Below, one piece after another: positions 22,827 to 33,918 of a stretch of DNA of 64,000 nucleotides (position 1 is its first letter; the number at the start of each line of letters is the position of its first letter). Under the pieces are notes generated by a model. That model had not been told where the DNA came from. It saw only the letters and a program-made list of their open reading frames with translations, and did not search any database. The position numbers and the translations under genes are program-made. Origin of the DNA: Gonatopus flavifemur (Eukaryota; Arthropoda; Insecta; Hymenoptera; Dryinidae); assembly GCA_018340375.1 (NCBI GenBank), contig JAFFJZ010000010.1, positions 14,136,001 to 14,200,000 on the forward strand, written 5' to 3'.

Positions 22827-23082
22827 CACTGAGAAGAATGGATGGTTGCAGTAACCAATTCGTTGGTTAAATATGGTCTAGCCAATTAATTGGGTGTCAC
22901 AACCAATTATGTGAGTGTCGCAATCAATTCTGTTGGTTATGATAACCACGTCAAAAAATGCAGTTGAAGCAACCAACGAAATTGGTTGTTACAACCACAT
23001 AATTGGTCATGATAACCAATCAATTGGTTGGACCTTATTTAACCAACGAATTGGTTATTGCAACCATACATTTTCCTCTGTG
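22827..23082. mobile_element. hairpin element with aaccaattcgttggtt arms
   Basis: The left arm cactgagaagaatggatggt and the complement of the right arm, cacagaggaaaatgtatggt, continue into ttgcartaaccaattcgttg and beyond for about 100 bp. The interior repeats aaccaattnnttggtt words. The flanking dinucleotides are AA on both sides. Its tip matches the CAC-N-GAG-A hairpin group. Confidence 0.75.
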
Positions 23083-23093
23083 AATACTCTGAA

Positions 23094-23610
23094 TTACCGG
23101 TTGGAAAGTGCCTGATATGCAAATCGTTGATAATAGGGATAAGACAGTTCCAAGACCAAGGCAAAAATTGGCGTTTGTCGAAACGGGTATTTCGCACGGC
23201 GTTTCGAGTTGATTCAACTCTTTTTCAAGTACAAAAAAGTTTCTTTGAGTATATTGGAAAAATCCATGGAATCGGACGACGGACCCATCGAGTCGAACGT
23301 GGGTTGTTTTTTATTACTGGTTGGCCAATTTTTGCCTTGGTCGTGGAACTATCTTATCCCTATTATCAACGATTTGCATACCAGGCACTTTCCAACCAGT
23401 AATAAAAAAAAACCCACGTTCGACTCGATGGGTCCGTCGTCCGATTCCATGAATTTTTCCATTATACTCAAAGAAACTTTTTTTTTGTACTTGAAAAAGA
23501 CTTGAATCAACTCGAAACGCCGTGCGGCTGGAGGATTTTTCAATAAATACTCGTTTCGAGAAACGCCAATTTTTGTCTTGGTCTCGGAACTGTCTTATCC
23601 CTATTATCAA
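23094..23610. mobile_element. 517-bp foldback insert with 13-bp flanking duplication
   Basis: Arms of more than 200 bp are arranged A-B-A'-B'-A'. The segment ttgataatagggataagac appears at 23,133 direct, and inverted at 23,335-23,365 and 23,590-23,610. The block with tcgagtcgaacgtgggt (23,290) faces its complement at 23,415-23,430. The word tgaatactctgaa lies immediately outside on both sides (23,081-23,093 and 23,611-23,623), consistent with a target duplication. The overlapping open frames of about 98-115 codons are by-products of the inverted symmetry. Confidence 0.75.
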
Positions 23611-23895
23611 TGAATACTCTGAACTGAATTCATGAAGGAGTATGAAATTTTCAGGAATCAATCTTCAATCCTTTATCTACTGCTGTACATCGCCCGAATT
23701 TTGAATTTCAAAAAAATATTTTTTTCTCAGTCGGTCACACAAACTTTTTTTCAAAATTCATGATTCGAACGATGTACAGCAGTAGATAAAAGATTAAAGA
23801 TTTGTTCCTGAAAATCTCATACTTCTCTATGAATTCAGTTCAGAGTATTCTGTATGGCGGGTTGCATCTACGGAGATCGCTGGTATCCCCTTAAG

Positions 23896-23978
23896 GGGTA
23901 TAACAAAGTCACTCCCACGAGAATTGAACGCGGGTCGTTGGGACCAGACGCCGTCGGCCTTTTACTTGAGCCTTTTTA
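23896..23978 (-). repeat. tRNA-like (SINE-type) fragment
   Basis: On the minus strand, aaggctcaagtaaaaggc could be an A box and gcgttcaattctcg a B box, about 45 bases apart, followed by tgggagtgac. The anticodon region does not form a believable arm. I take it as a tRNA-derived SINE remnant next to the T1 end. Confidence 0.4.
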
Positions 23979-24078
23979 TGTATATGAACTCCCGCTAATT
24001 CTTAAAACCAGAATATATCGAAAACTAAGCCGCGGTAGAATAAAAACCGGAATGGTCTTTCTCTAATGTACGCATAAC

Positions 24079-25540
24079 CGTCACTTTTATGGCGAAATAG
24101 TCCTCGACTCTAGCGATCTCTCTCTATTGGTACACTGATATATGCTTTACAAATTTTTGTATTATCATATATGACTCATATATGAACCCCAAATTGATAG
24201 ACCAACAAATGTGGATCACCTGTAAAACACATATGGGTTATTCCAGGTCAAATTCATAACGAGTTCCTGAATATTTTTAGGATAATTATTTTTGAATTGG
24301 TTGTTTAAAAATATAAGATACGTATCACGTGTTTGTTTGCTTTATTTTTTTGTGTGTTTTATTGGGTTCACCGTTTTCCAATATGTCAAAGCTTTTAGTT
24401 TTGACAAACCCAGTTGTTTTTCAAATGCCTGTATCTCGGAAAGCTGTCAACACACAGAATTATTAATAAGGCATAAGAGTTTGGAGTTTTTCTGAACTTT
24501 TCACAAATTCGAGTGAAATTTTTTTTTCAGTTTGTACCTTGTGGAATTTCTACGGTGAAAATAAAAATGGTAGTGCATTCGAATTGGGACATTTTCAACC
24601 CTTTCAGATCGCCAGGAGTCCAAAAGGCCCCAGGGAAAGTGTGGCTTCGTAGCTTGGAGTGCTCATCGGGAATTTGATTTTGTGCTGCCTTCTTTTATTG
24701 CCAGATACTCTGACGTAAATTTTACCTAGATATTTGCAACAATATTCGAAAGACTGTGTGAATGGCATCTGTTATTTTGGTTTTGGGTCCGAAAGACCCT
24801 TTTACGTGAGTATTTGGACGTACGATCTCAACGGGTTAGTTTTTAAATTCCACAAATACGATGAGTCTAAGGCGCATAACAATACTTCCGGTTTGTTTCC
24901 GAGAATCGTACATTTTCTACGACATTCAAGAAATATAAACAAAACAAGACAAAAAATATCACTCCATGATTTAAAATTACACATTGATTCGTCCATGAAA
25001 CGAACACGCAAAGTTCTCAGGCCGCTCTTATTTTGACTATATCACTTGAATGCCGTGGAGTACCATTTTCGGAAACTAAACAACAATCATCGTCATGTTC
25101 TACAAATTATTTGTGTTTGTGGAATTTGAAGATTAAAGGTATCCAAATTTTAGAGGAGTTATGACAAAATCCGTTCTGGGAAAAGAATTTTTTCTTGACA
25201 TTGTTCATGACATTGACTATGAATTCTTGCTGTGACTTCTAATGAATAGCTACAGTCGCAATTATCTCAGCTATAACAGCGAAAGAATGGAGCTGAAAGA
25301 ATAGGTACTTTCCACAGCGGATTCCAGAGCATATTATAAGGGTCAGTTTTCACCAAAAACTTAGTCCTAAAAGAAAACGATCGGTTCTACAACGTAAAAA
25401 CGGTTAGCTCTTAAAAAATTACCCAATTTTTAGTGAACTGTTTTCCTCTTTCTGTTTCTTTTTTCAAATTGAGTATCCAATATTACTCTGTTACAGAGTA
25501 CTGAGCCTTTCACCTCACATTGAGGAGTACAGTCAGTTCA
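24079..25540. other. unannotated stretch
   Basis: A 100-codon open frame at 24,734-25,036 has no motif I recognise and no neighbour that supports it, so I do not call it a gene. The rest is AT-rich and unique-looking. Confidence 0.4.
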
Positions 25541-25559
25541 GTTAAAAAATCCTATAGGA

Positions 25560-26880
25560 TCCGATAGAAACTGATTCAAAATTAATCGGAATGAACAGGT
25601 TCAGTCGGAAAGCCTCAAGTACCAATTCAAAATGAATAGGACTCAATTGGAACTTGTTATCTGCAGGATTGAATCGAGGATTTACCCATTGAAAAATATG
25701 TGGTTTCAGTTGGATCATTTCAACATTCGAATTTATTCGAAATAATAGGAATGTTTACATATCCAAATATTCAATAGGATGTATGATGAATATCCAATTC
25801 AGGTTTGAAATTTCTTCTATTTCATTGAAAAAATTGGCTTTTATCGGAACTTTCGGTAATCTCAATCTTTTGGAATTCATGGTTCAAGTTAATCCAATTG
25901 GAGATTTTGTGGGTTTTTAAAGGAAATATCCAATTCACTTTCACAATGTATGGATGCTATAGATCAATTGATTGAATAATTCCAATTCATCGGGAATAAT
26001 AGAAAAGTTCCCAGATCCTAATATTCTATGTACTGCTATAGAAAATGTCTCATTCAATATTTGAATTTTCCGATCCCATTGGTCAAGCGGTGTTCATCGG
26101 AATTTCCTGTAATCTCGATCTATCGGAACTAATGTGAAAGTTGATGAAATTGTAGATTCATTAGGTTTCTATGGGGAATATCCAATTCGATTTTAGACTG
26201 TGTAGATTTTATTTGTCATTCGATAAAATCTAGTCGAGAGGAATAGAAGTCGATTCAAATTTAATCGGATTGAATGGGGTTAATCGGAATGCCTGAACTG
26301 TCCATTGAAGATTAATGAGAATGAATCAAAATCAATCATCCATGGAGTTGAATCCTAAATTCGCCCGTATACAAATATATATCAATTTGATTGGGAGTGA
26401 TGGCATGTGGTATATTTTATCAGTTTTTATGAGAAATATATAATGTAATTTAGAAAGGTTTTTATTTCATTGATCAATCGGAGTGGTACAGTTTGTAGAT
26501 TCGAATATTTAATAAATTTGTATGGCAAATACGCAATTCGATTTCAAATTTATGGATCATTTGATTTTGATTGGATTGTTTTGAAATCCAGATCTACTAC
26601 TAGGAATACTAGGAAAGTTCTTGAATCTCAATTTCCAATCAATTTGTGTACAAAATATTCAATTTAAATTGAGAATTTCTTCATTTGATGAATTTGTTTC
26701 TATTGGAATATTTCATGATGTCCATTTACACAGACGAATGGAAATGAAGTCGGTGGATTCGAAATTTGATGGTTTGTATGGGCAATACCTGATGCGCTTT
26801 CAGAATTGTTCTATTGCAATGGTCAATTGGTTTTTATTGGAATTTGCCGTAATGTCAATCTGAAAATGCGCATGCCCGAT
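25560..26880 (+). repeat. ancient tandem array, period about 125 bp
   Basis: A module 'gggaatatccaattcgatttnaaa' and a second module 'ggaatttncngtaatctcaatct' alternate. The first lies near 25,789, 25,922, 26,170, 26,523, 26,650 and 26,779. The second lies near 25,856, 26,098, 26,697 and 26,835. Spacings are about 118-133 bp or multiples of that. Copies are heavily diverged, so the array is old. Related gaattcaattgg words continue to about 27,470. Confidence 0.55.
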
Positions 26881-27838
26881 AAAATCTGAAGCTTCTCTTT
26901 CAAGTTACAAGATGACCTTCTTGCATGGTTGGAACATGAAGATGAAAACGGTTGATCGATGAATTATAAAGGGCTCCGGATCAAGGTTGGATCTAATGTA
27001 CAGATAAGTTCCTAACGTAATAGCATCCCATGGAAGTTGAATCATCTAAATCTTTGTCACGGGGTGCGTAATCATTGTGTTACCCTGCACGAGATCCTTC
27101 TGATGAGGATTCCCCTGATTTGATAGTCACACCTCTCGAATCCTGTTATCGAAAAAAATTCATCGGACGAGAACGACTGCTCTTTTAACATCACCAATGG
27201 TATCCAATACTTGTTTTTTGGGAACAAGAATTCATAGGTATTGGTATTCAAGGTTGGAATCAAGAACGTAAGAGTATACTCAAGCTGATCAGAAGAATTC
27301 TAATCGCAACCAATGGGACATTACCGATACAGAAACTCAGTTCATTCCGATAGAATATTTTCCATCAGATTTAATGGGAATATCAATTGCGAATGAAAAA
27401 AATCGATTTTATCCAGTTGAAACAATTTTCATTGGTACCAATTGGAAATTTCCGATTCAGAAACTCAATTCATTCACACAGCATTCTTATTTATCGGATT
27501 CTTAAGCCCAAGTAATGATATTCATTCTAAAAAAATAAGACTTTATGCCACAAGTGAAATTGAGGAAGTATCAAATGATTCAAGATATACTTATCACAGA
27601 AATGTTTTCGTTTCTTTTCCTAGAAATCGAGTGTCCACAATTTCGGTTGGTTCTTAAATATCCTTAGAATATTGGAGCTGATGTTAGGCTGCTGTATTTT
27701 CAACTAACTTAATACTGAGCACATGAAGTATAGGTACTACAAATGGTTTCTAACAGCTATATCGGATGATTCCTTTCCGTAAAAATTACCCTGATAGGGG
27801 GTGAACAATATTCCTTCAAAATTGATCATGGTCAAAGT
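26881..27838. other. unannotated stretch next to the RTE element
   Basis: No gene is recognised. Bases 27,290-27,470 hold further aatcnaatgggaata words related to the array upstream. Confidence 0.35.
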
Positions 27839-27849
27839 TTGCATACTTT

Positions 27850-27850
<1 letters not shown>

Positions 27851-27902
<52 letters not shown>
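27851..27902 (+). repeat. (ATC)n / (ATG)n microsatellite, LINE 3' tail
   Basis: About 17 uninterrupted tca/atc triplets. They form the 3' tail of the minus-strand RTE element. The equivalent tail of the nested copy lies at 28,846-28,878. Confidence 0.95.
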
Positions 27903-27915
27903 GAAGTAATCAGTC

Positions 27916-28584
27916 TTATGACTGGTTTGATGAAATCCTCCAACCCTGTCTATTATCCACTAACCGCTTAATTTCTGCATATCTACGACAACCCTTATCT
28001 TGTATAATTTGCTTCATATAACTTAAACTAGGTCTACCTCTTCGAGTTTTACCATTCATTTTTCCTTCCAATATTGTTTTCAATAAGCTATCATGCCTTA
28101 ATGTGTGCCCTATCAGATTACTTCTTCTTTTCACGACCTGTCTCAAAAGACTTCTTTTCTCATTCATCTTCTCAAGTACTCCTCCATTTCTTACTTTCTC
28201 TATCCATTTTATTCTAAGCATCCTTCTATAACACCACATTTCAAAAGCTTCGAGTCTTCGTTGGTCCGTTTTTCCAATTGTCCCAGTTTCGCAACCATAT
28301 AATGCTGTGCTCCAAACGTAACTCTTCAAGAATTTCTTCCTTACTGCTAAGCTAATATTCTTCGAGCATAGTAACTGTTTCTTTTGGTGGAAAGCCTGTT
28401 TTCCTTGTGCTATTCTTGCTCTTATATCTCTTCCGCTTTTACCGTTTTCTGTAATTATGCTTCCTAGATATTTAAATTCTTTGCCTTGCTGAATTGTCTC
28501 TGCATCTATTTTGACTTTCGTTCTTCTTGATGTTTTCACTGTTGTATGAATCATGAATTTTGTTTTGTCCTTATTTATATTCAT
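27916..28584 (-). pseudogene. RTE C-terminal domain
   Basis: Runs from MNINKDKTKFM through FKYLGSIITENG (residues about 38-49), STALYGCETG and RRLEAFEMWCYRRMLRIKW, to the C-terminal RGRPSLSYMKQII and RLVDNRQGWR. These blocks mark the thumb and C-terminal region of RTE-clade proteins. It is out of frame with the FADD segment by a small indel, but within itself it is open for 222 residues, so decay is moderate. The stop at 27,916 lies a few bases before the 3' tail. Confidence 0.88.
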
Positions 28585-28840
28585 ACAATATTTGTCTTGT
28601 AATATTTTCTAACTCAGCACTACTCGTAGCTAATATAGCTATGTCATCCGCAAATCTCAACATGCTTACATTTTCACCTTGAATCTGTAATTTCAATGGC
28701 ACTTGCTCCTTCACTTCGTTCATCGCTTCTTCTATATACAAATTGAAAATCAGTGGTGATAGTGAGCATGCTTGTCTCACCGCTCTTCTAATTGGTGCTT
28801 CTCCTTTTTGACCCTCTATTTCTATTATTGCGGGTTGATT
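28571..28840 (-). pseudogene. RTE reverse transcriptase, catalytic palm (FADD)
   Basis: Resumes directly after the nested copy with NQPAIIEIEGQKGE, then VRQACSLSPLIFNLYIEEAM (the QGCxLSP block with Gly changed to Ala) and LRFADDIAIL (FADD at residues 43-46 of the part starting MRQAC), which holds the two remaining catalytic aspartates. The frame is lost after ILYEYK near 28,580, where the next segment overlaps in another frame. Confidence 0.88.
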
Positions 28841-28843
28841 CTT

Positions 28844-28845
<2 letters not shown>

Positions 28846-28878
<33 letters not shown>

Positions 28879-29201
28879 GAAGTAATCAGTCTTATGACTG
28901 GTTTGATGAAATCCTCCAACCCTGCCTATTATCTGCTAACCGTTTAATTTCTGCATATCTATGACAACCCTTATCTTGTATAATTTGCTTCATATAACTT
29001 AATCTAGGTCTACCTCTTTCAGTTTTACCATTCATTTTTTATTCCAATATTGCTTTCAATAAGCTGTCATGCCTCAACGTGTGTCCTATCAGATTACCTC
29101 TTCTTTTCACGATCTGTCTCAAAAGACTTCTCTTTTCATTTACCTTCTCAAGTACTTCTTCATTTCTCACTCTCTCTATCCACTTTACTCTAAGCATCCT
29201 A
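28846..29201 (-). mobile_element. nested 5'-truncated RTE copy inside the RTE element
   Basis: On the minus strand this 356-bp piece starts inside the C-terminal coding region (RMLRVKWIERV), includes the same 3' end as the host element, and finishes with an (ATG)n tail at 28,878-28,846. The word cttat flanks it (28,841-28,845 and 29,202-29,206), a 5-bp target duplication. It has the same orientation as its host and differs from the host 3' end at scattered positions, so it came from another family member rather than by local duplication. Confidence 0.85.
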
Positions 29202-29206
29202 CTTAT

Positions 29207-29915
29207 ATAATTCATATATTATTCTCCTATCCCTGAAATTAATTCCTACCTTTTTCAAAATCGTAAACATCTTCTCCCAATCAACATTATCGAATGCCTT
29301 TTGTATATCTACAAAACCTATGTACACAGACTTTTTTAACTCTAGACTTTTCTCTACTACTCTTCTCAGTGCTAATATTGCTTCTCGCGTTCCCCTATTT
29401 TTCCTAAAACCGAACTGATCTTCTGCTGATCTACTCTCTATTTTATTCTCTATTCTCCTGTATATGATTTTTGTCAGTATTTTCGAGGCATGTGAAGTTA
29501 AACTAATCGTTCTGTAGTTCTCGCATTTGTCTGCTCCTTGTTTTTTTGGAATGGTGACAACTTTATTCTTCTGGAAATCTTTCGGTACTTCGCCTATTTC
29601 GTACATATCTCTGACCAATTCAAACAGTGCGTCACGAGTTCTCTGACTGGAGGCTTTGATAAGGTCCGCACTTATGCCATCTATTCCTGGCGCTTTATTA
29701 TTTTTCAATTCTTTTAAAGCCCTGTCGAATTCTGATCTCAAAATTGAATCTCCCAATTCTTCTTCATCGACATCTTCCTTCCTCTCTAAGAACCCTATAT
29801 TATCGCTTCCTTTATACAGATCTTCCAAAGGATTGGTCCATTGTTCTATTTTTTCCTCCGATCTTATCAATTGTCTCCCTAGAGAATTCTTAATCTTACT
29901 GCTTCTAGATTTCAT
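29207..29915 (-). pseudogene. RTE reverse transcriptase, fingers and first palm motif
   Basis: Recognisable reverse transcriptase blocks in order: KAPGIDG (residues 74-80), ENYRTISLTSHASKILTKII (132-151), DQFGFRKNRGT (166-176) and FVDIQKAFDN (201-210), where Asp203 is the first catalytic aspartate. The domain makes cDNA at the nicked target. The frame stops after YELYK because a 356-bp copy of the same family is inserted here (28,846-29,201). The next expected residues (NQPA) resume in the same frame at 28,840. Confidence 0.88.
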
Positions 29916-30005
29916 TTGTCAAAAAAATCTCTTAACATCCCTATGTGCCTCATCTACTTTCCTTAAATGTAATCTTACTTCTATATCCTGACAGTTTTCC
30001 TCTAA

Positions 30006-30687
30006 TCACTGTTCTCTTGCTTTCCTTGATTCTCCGATTATTTTATTCCTCAGTGCCTTGTACGTCTGCTGGTCTTGTTCACTACTCTTATTCTTGTATT
30101 TCCCCCTTTCATTAATTAAATCGAGAATTTCTTCCGTGATCCATGGTTTCTTAAACTCTACTCTATTGCTCTTCAAAATTTCATCTGCACATCGTTCTAT
30201 GTTCCCCTTCATATTTGTCAATCTACTCCCTATTTCCAAGTCTTTCTCTTGTCGATCTTCCAATTTTTCGTCCAACATCACTTTGAATGCCTCCTGTGTT
30301 TTTTCTTGTTTGAGATTCTTTAAATTCCATCTTTTTTGCATCTCCCTGTTCTTCTTCAGAGCTTTGAATTTCAGAGAACATTTCATCAGCAACATATTGT
30401 GATCACTATCTATATCCGCGACTGGATAAGTTTTACAGCTTTTCACTTGGTTTCGAAATCTTTGTTTCACTAATATGTAGTCAATTTGATATCTTGCTGT
30501 ATCTCCTGGCATTTTCCAAGTATAGATTCTTCTTGAATGATTTTTGAATAATGTGTTGGTATGGCTTCCACAAAATTCGATTAAACGTTGTCCTCTTTCA
30601 TTTCTTTTTCTTAACGCAAAATCTCCTATTATGTTGCCTTCTTTTCCTTGCCCTACTACCGCATTCCAGTCGCCTATGATCATTAAA
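30006..30687 (-). pseudogene. RTE endonuclease (APE-type) C-terminal part and linker
   Basis: The piece begins at the GDWNA motif (residues 4-8), followed by RYQIDYILV (about residues 64-72) and DIDSDHN (90-96), the last three conserved blocks of the exonuclease-endonuclease-phosphatase fold used by non-LTR elements to nick their target. The earlier catalytic blocks are missing because the insertion is 5' truncated. The rest (to residue 225) is the charged linker before the reverse transcriptase. A TGA at 30,006-30,008 interrupts the frame, and a second TGA lies at 29,919-29,921. The same frame then continues into the reverse transcriptase. Confidence 0.85.
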
Positions 30688-30699
30688 TTGCATACTTCA

Positions 30700-33110
30700 A
30701 TATTTAGTCATTATTTACACTCAGTCGATTGCCCACATTGAGAGAAAATATGTTCGTATCAAGTGAATATGTTAATGAATATGGGAAAATAAATATTTTT
30801 TCTATCCAACTATAGTGTGTTTCTCTCAAATAAATATCTGTTGATGGTTACTAAGGCTTTTTTTTGCGAGAAACACATCATATTTCGATTAGTTCCCAGA
30901 TTTCGAGACTTCGAAAACTCTTTGAGATGCAGATCAATATAAAATTGATGTTACAAAAGAATAATGTAACCGTTATATCTCGTTGACGACTGTCAATCAA
31001 AGATTCCCTCCACATATTTATTCACTTCGTTTACTCGAGAATGCATGATCAAAATACTATCCCAATTATTTTTTTTATGCTAATCCGTTTCAATACATTC
31101 TCTCCACTCATTTATCTTCATTATTTCTCGTTTATTTCTATACACTGAGTTCTATTTTTATCTAATACTCTAATGCTCGTTCATTGCATTTACACTTTGA
31201 TTCTCCTCCATTCATTTTGTGTATATAGCGCCTATGCATATACGTGCTCATCGGGAGTAAATTTGAGGTGAAGTATGCTTCGAGCATATACCTTATTATA
31301 CATGTATCGAAACCTTAAGAGAAAAAAAAACTTGTATTTTGAACAGCCACGAACTGTGCTGGTCTTTATGAAATATTGTGAACTGTAGAATTTCCCGTGT
31401 ATCTGAAATTTATCAGACATTGAAGCCATACGTGTGTAATATCCACACGCGAATTGTTCTTATTCGGCGAAGGTACAGGATCAGAATCTGAGTCACCATA
31501 CTTGGATAATTTTTCGCCAGGTAATCTCTGCCACACCGATTCGTTTGTGATATTGTTGGAATATCACTGCGATATTGTTGCAATATTCCTGTGATATTGT
31601 CTGCTGATTAGTAATATAAATACGGATTTAAGATGTAACAATTAGCAACAAACGTTCCATCATTTCAATCGAAGGAATTGTAATTTCGTTTAGTTTTTGT
31701 TACTACACAGTTCAATCCACGCGTATATCATTATTGACACAGTAGATATCACTACCCCCCGTTTATTCATCCCTTTAGAACATGTAACAAGAAAGGGTCA
31801 AGAGAAACTCGCGGTAACACTACTGCTCTCGTAGCGGACTAACACAAATGTAAAATCCGGTGTGATTGGCGTTCTCCCCACAAGATTCACACGGAAACGC
31901 CTCGAGCTTTCCTATGCTACAGGGTTAAGAAAATAGCATTCTCCCTCATCTCTCGTTAACCCTAAACGAGTAGACATGAGGGTCCCACCCTCATACACTT
32001 GTTCTCTCGGATGAAATTAATTGACACGGTGTTTAACGATATTCTTTTTTTCACGAGAATTTGATTTGGAAACATCCCAAACATTTCAAATGTTGCATAT
32101 CAAAAGTATTTAATTAAAAAATCTTAATGGTCTGAATGAAAATCAAGCTGAGACAACTAAATATTAGGTGCCGCTGCTAGATAACTTTCGCATCTGACAA
32201 AAATTGCTGTATAATCAATTTGGAAGGTTTATTTTCCGTGTTTTCAAAACCTTACACATTTCATCTAAAATATCTCTCCAAAAATATCCCAATATAAAAG
32301 GTGCATAGTAAAAAATTGGGTGTTAGAAGCGGTCCACTTAAAATTCGTGTTGAAAATCAACACAGATGAGTGTCAAATTGACAGATTCTCAATGTAAACT
32401 TAACACTTCTGTTTTGATTTCACACCTTCTGTGTGGGAATATTTAACGCAAATTTTGAGTAAACCGTTCAAGACATATATATGTGTCGAAAATACACAAA
32501 ATTTTCTACTGTGTAAAATATGATCATCCAAAATAATCTCATTTGAAAGCTCTAAGCATGATCGTATCATATCTGAACCATCCATATGCCGCTTGGGTTA
32601 CCTAAAGATCACGCGAAAAAACTGGTTAGGAAGTATATCTGAAAGATGCCAAATGATTCTTCACTACACGCAGAAAAATATGTTTTATAAAGTCTCCTAA
32701 TTTATTGAAGATCAACACCAGTCGGTGAGGGAAAATATTATTCTCCTGAATATAGCTTCAAAAGTAACATAATTGCTCGTAAAAGTACAACTAATGATGG
32801 TACTATTAGAACTAAATTCAGATAAAGAAATTCATCCGTCAGAGACTGGCGCTGATCCTCAATAAATTACAGGACTTTTTAATGTTCCTGAAGTTTGGAT
32901 CTTTTATTGAAACGAATGAGTAATTGAAAACAAAATGCTAAGTTATTAAGGGTTTAGAATCTTGCAGTGCATTTTTGAAACGCTTTATCCAGTTCCAAGC
33001 ACTTAATTCGACAAGATAAATAACAATTATTTATCAAATTTTGTCAATTCAGGTTTTCGTTTTGTTTCTATGAACGATTCAAACTCCGATAACATACTTT
33101 TTAACACTTG
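30700..33110. other. unannotated stretch with hairpin-end fragments
   Basis: No gene is seen. cacattgagagaaaatatg at about 30,734 and tgtttctctcaaat near 30,822 look like the two ends of another CAC-type hairpin element. cacgcagaaaaatatg at 32,677 is another end-like word. Bases 31,550-31,610 repeat gatattgttgnaatat words also found at 17,480-17,520. Confidence 0.4.
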
Positions 33111-33119
33111 GCCTTCTGC

Positions 33120-33395
33120 GTTCCCATTAAAATCATTTCTCTGCAAAACTCTACAAAATTCTATGAATTTTCTCTGCATAACTGTCAGATTTCGGTTGCT
33201 TGGGAAGAGTTTTGTAGAATTTTTTAAAGGGATTTTGCAAAATTTTGTACAGTATCATCCAGTTATTTCCACAAATAATACTCCACAAATTTCTGCATTA
33301 CACTGCAACATTCTACATAATTCCTCCGATCTCCGTAACATTCTACGAATTTCTCCACAAATTCGTACAAAACTAGTTCAATCTCCACACTATAT
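33120..33395. repeat. ctctgcaaaactctacaaaattct repeat, imperfect palindrome
   Basis: ctctacaaaattctatgaat faces gagttttgtagaatttttta, and many variants of cattctacnnaattctcc follow. It shares the ctctgcanaa vocabulary with the hairpin at 33,919-34,255 and with 34,725-34,770. Confidence 0.5.
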
Positions 33396-33399
33396 TGTG

Positions 33400-33664
33400 C
33401 ACGGAGAAAATCCCACAATATTGAGTACTGTAGCCGACACGACTGGCTCGTGTTATGGAAAAAAATCATTCCAACACTGCTGGTTACTGTAGTAACACGA
33501 ACCAGTCGTGTCTCCGCAGTAGAGAGTCGTTTGTCTACACTATTCTCTACTGCGGAGACACGACTGATTCGTGTTACTACAGCAGTGTTGGAAGGATTCT
33601 TTTCCATAACACGAGCCAGTCGTGTCGGCTGCAGTCCTCAGTATTGTAGGATTTTTTCTGGGTG
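33400..33664. mobile_element. 265-bp hairpin element with about 115-bp arms
   Basis: Starts cacggagaaaatcccacaat, and its end complement starts cacccagaaaaaatcctaca. The arms continue through gccgacacgactggctcgtg, caacactgctg and cgtgtctccgcagtagagag, pairing nearly throughout and leaving only a short loop near 33,530. Overlapping open frames on both strands result from the palindrome. Flanking dinucleotides do not match (TG and GA). Confidence 0.8.
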
Positions 33665-33918
33665 GACTCATATAAATATTCATGCATTACTCTACAATGC
33701 TCTGTGTATCTCAATCCACTTTTGGCTGAAAAAAACTTTTTTTCAGAATCTTTTGAAATGAAAAATGGATACCACTTGAGGGGAACATTTTTTTAAAAGT
33801 GCACTCCGAAATTTTACCAAATGCTAAGACAAATTGATGGAAAAATTTCAAAAATTTGTCTCCGGGGGATTATAGACCAATCTATTCAGAATCTTTTGAA
33901 ATGAAAAATCAAGCGGTT

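Larger units (their letters stand above)
22751..23890. mobile_element. T1-type TTAA element, copy 2, composed of chained hairpins
   Basis: Perfect TTAA sites flank it (22,747-22,750 and 23,891-23,894). The inverted repeats are ggggataccagcgataccc then gatgcaaccc at the left, and the complement at the right, about 35 bp in all. The interior is almost entirely hairpins: 22,827-23,082, the foldback 23,094-23,610, and a hairpin whose arms lie at 23,081-23,093 plus 23,611-23,705 and 23,750-23,861. There is no transposase. The TTAA target suggests mobilisation by a piggyBac-type enzyme in trans. Confidence 0.83.
27849..30687 (-). mobile_element. RTE-clade non-LTR retrotransposon, 5'-truncated, with target duplication
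   Basis: The element reads right to left. It starts inside the endonuclease domain at 30,687, passes through the reverse transcriptase, and ends in an (ATG)n tail at 27,902-27,849. The 10-bp word ttgcatactt flanks it at 27,839-27,848 and 30,688-30,697, a clean target-site duplication. The short 3' region and microsatellite tail are typical of RTE elements. A second, shorter copy of the same family is inserted at 28,846-29,201. Confidence 0.92.

Noticed and set aside
23058..23661. Several open frames of 98-115 codons on both strands
   Set aside because: They are mirror images forced by the 517-bp foldback and carry the same peptide segments on opposite strands.
24734..25036. 100-codon plus frame
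   Set aside because: No motif, no promoter or splice context, and no recognised family. It could be a degraded exon, but nothing supports that.
29656..30402. Plus-strand open frames over the RTE element
   Set aside because: They are antisense to clear endonuclease and reverse transcriptase motifs.
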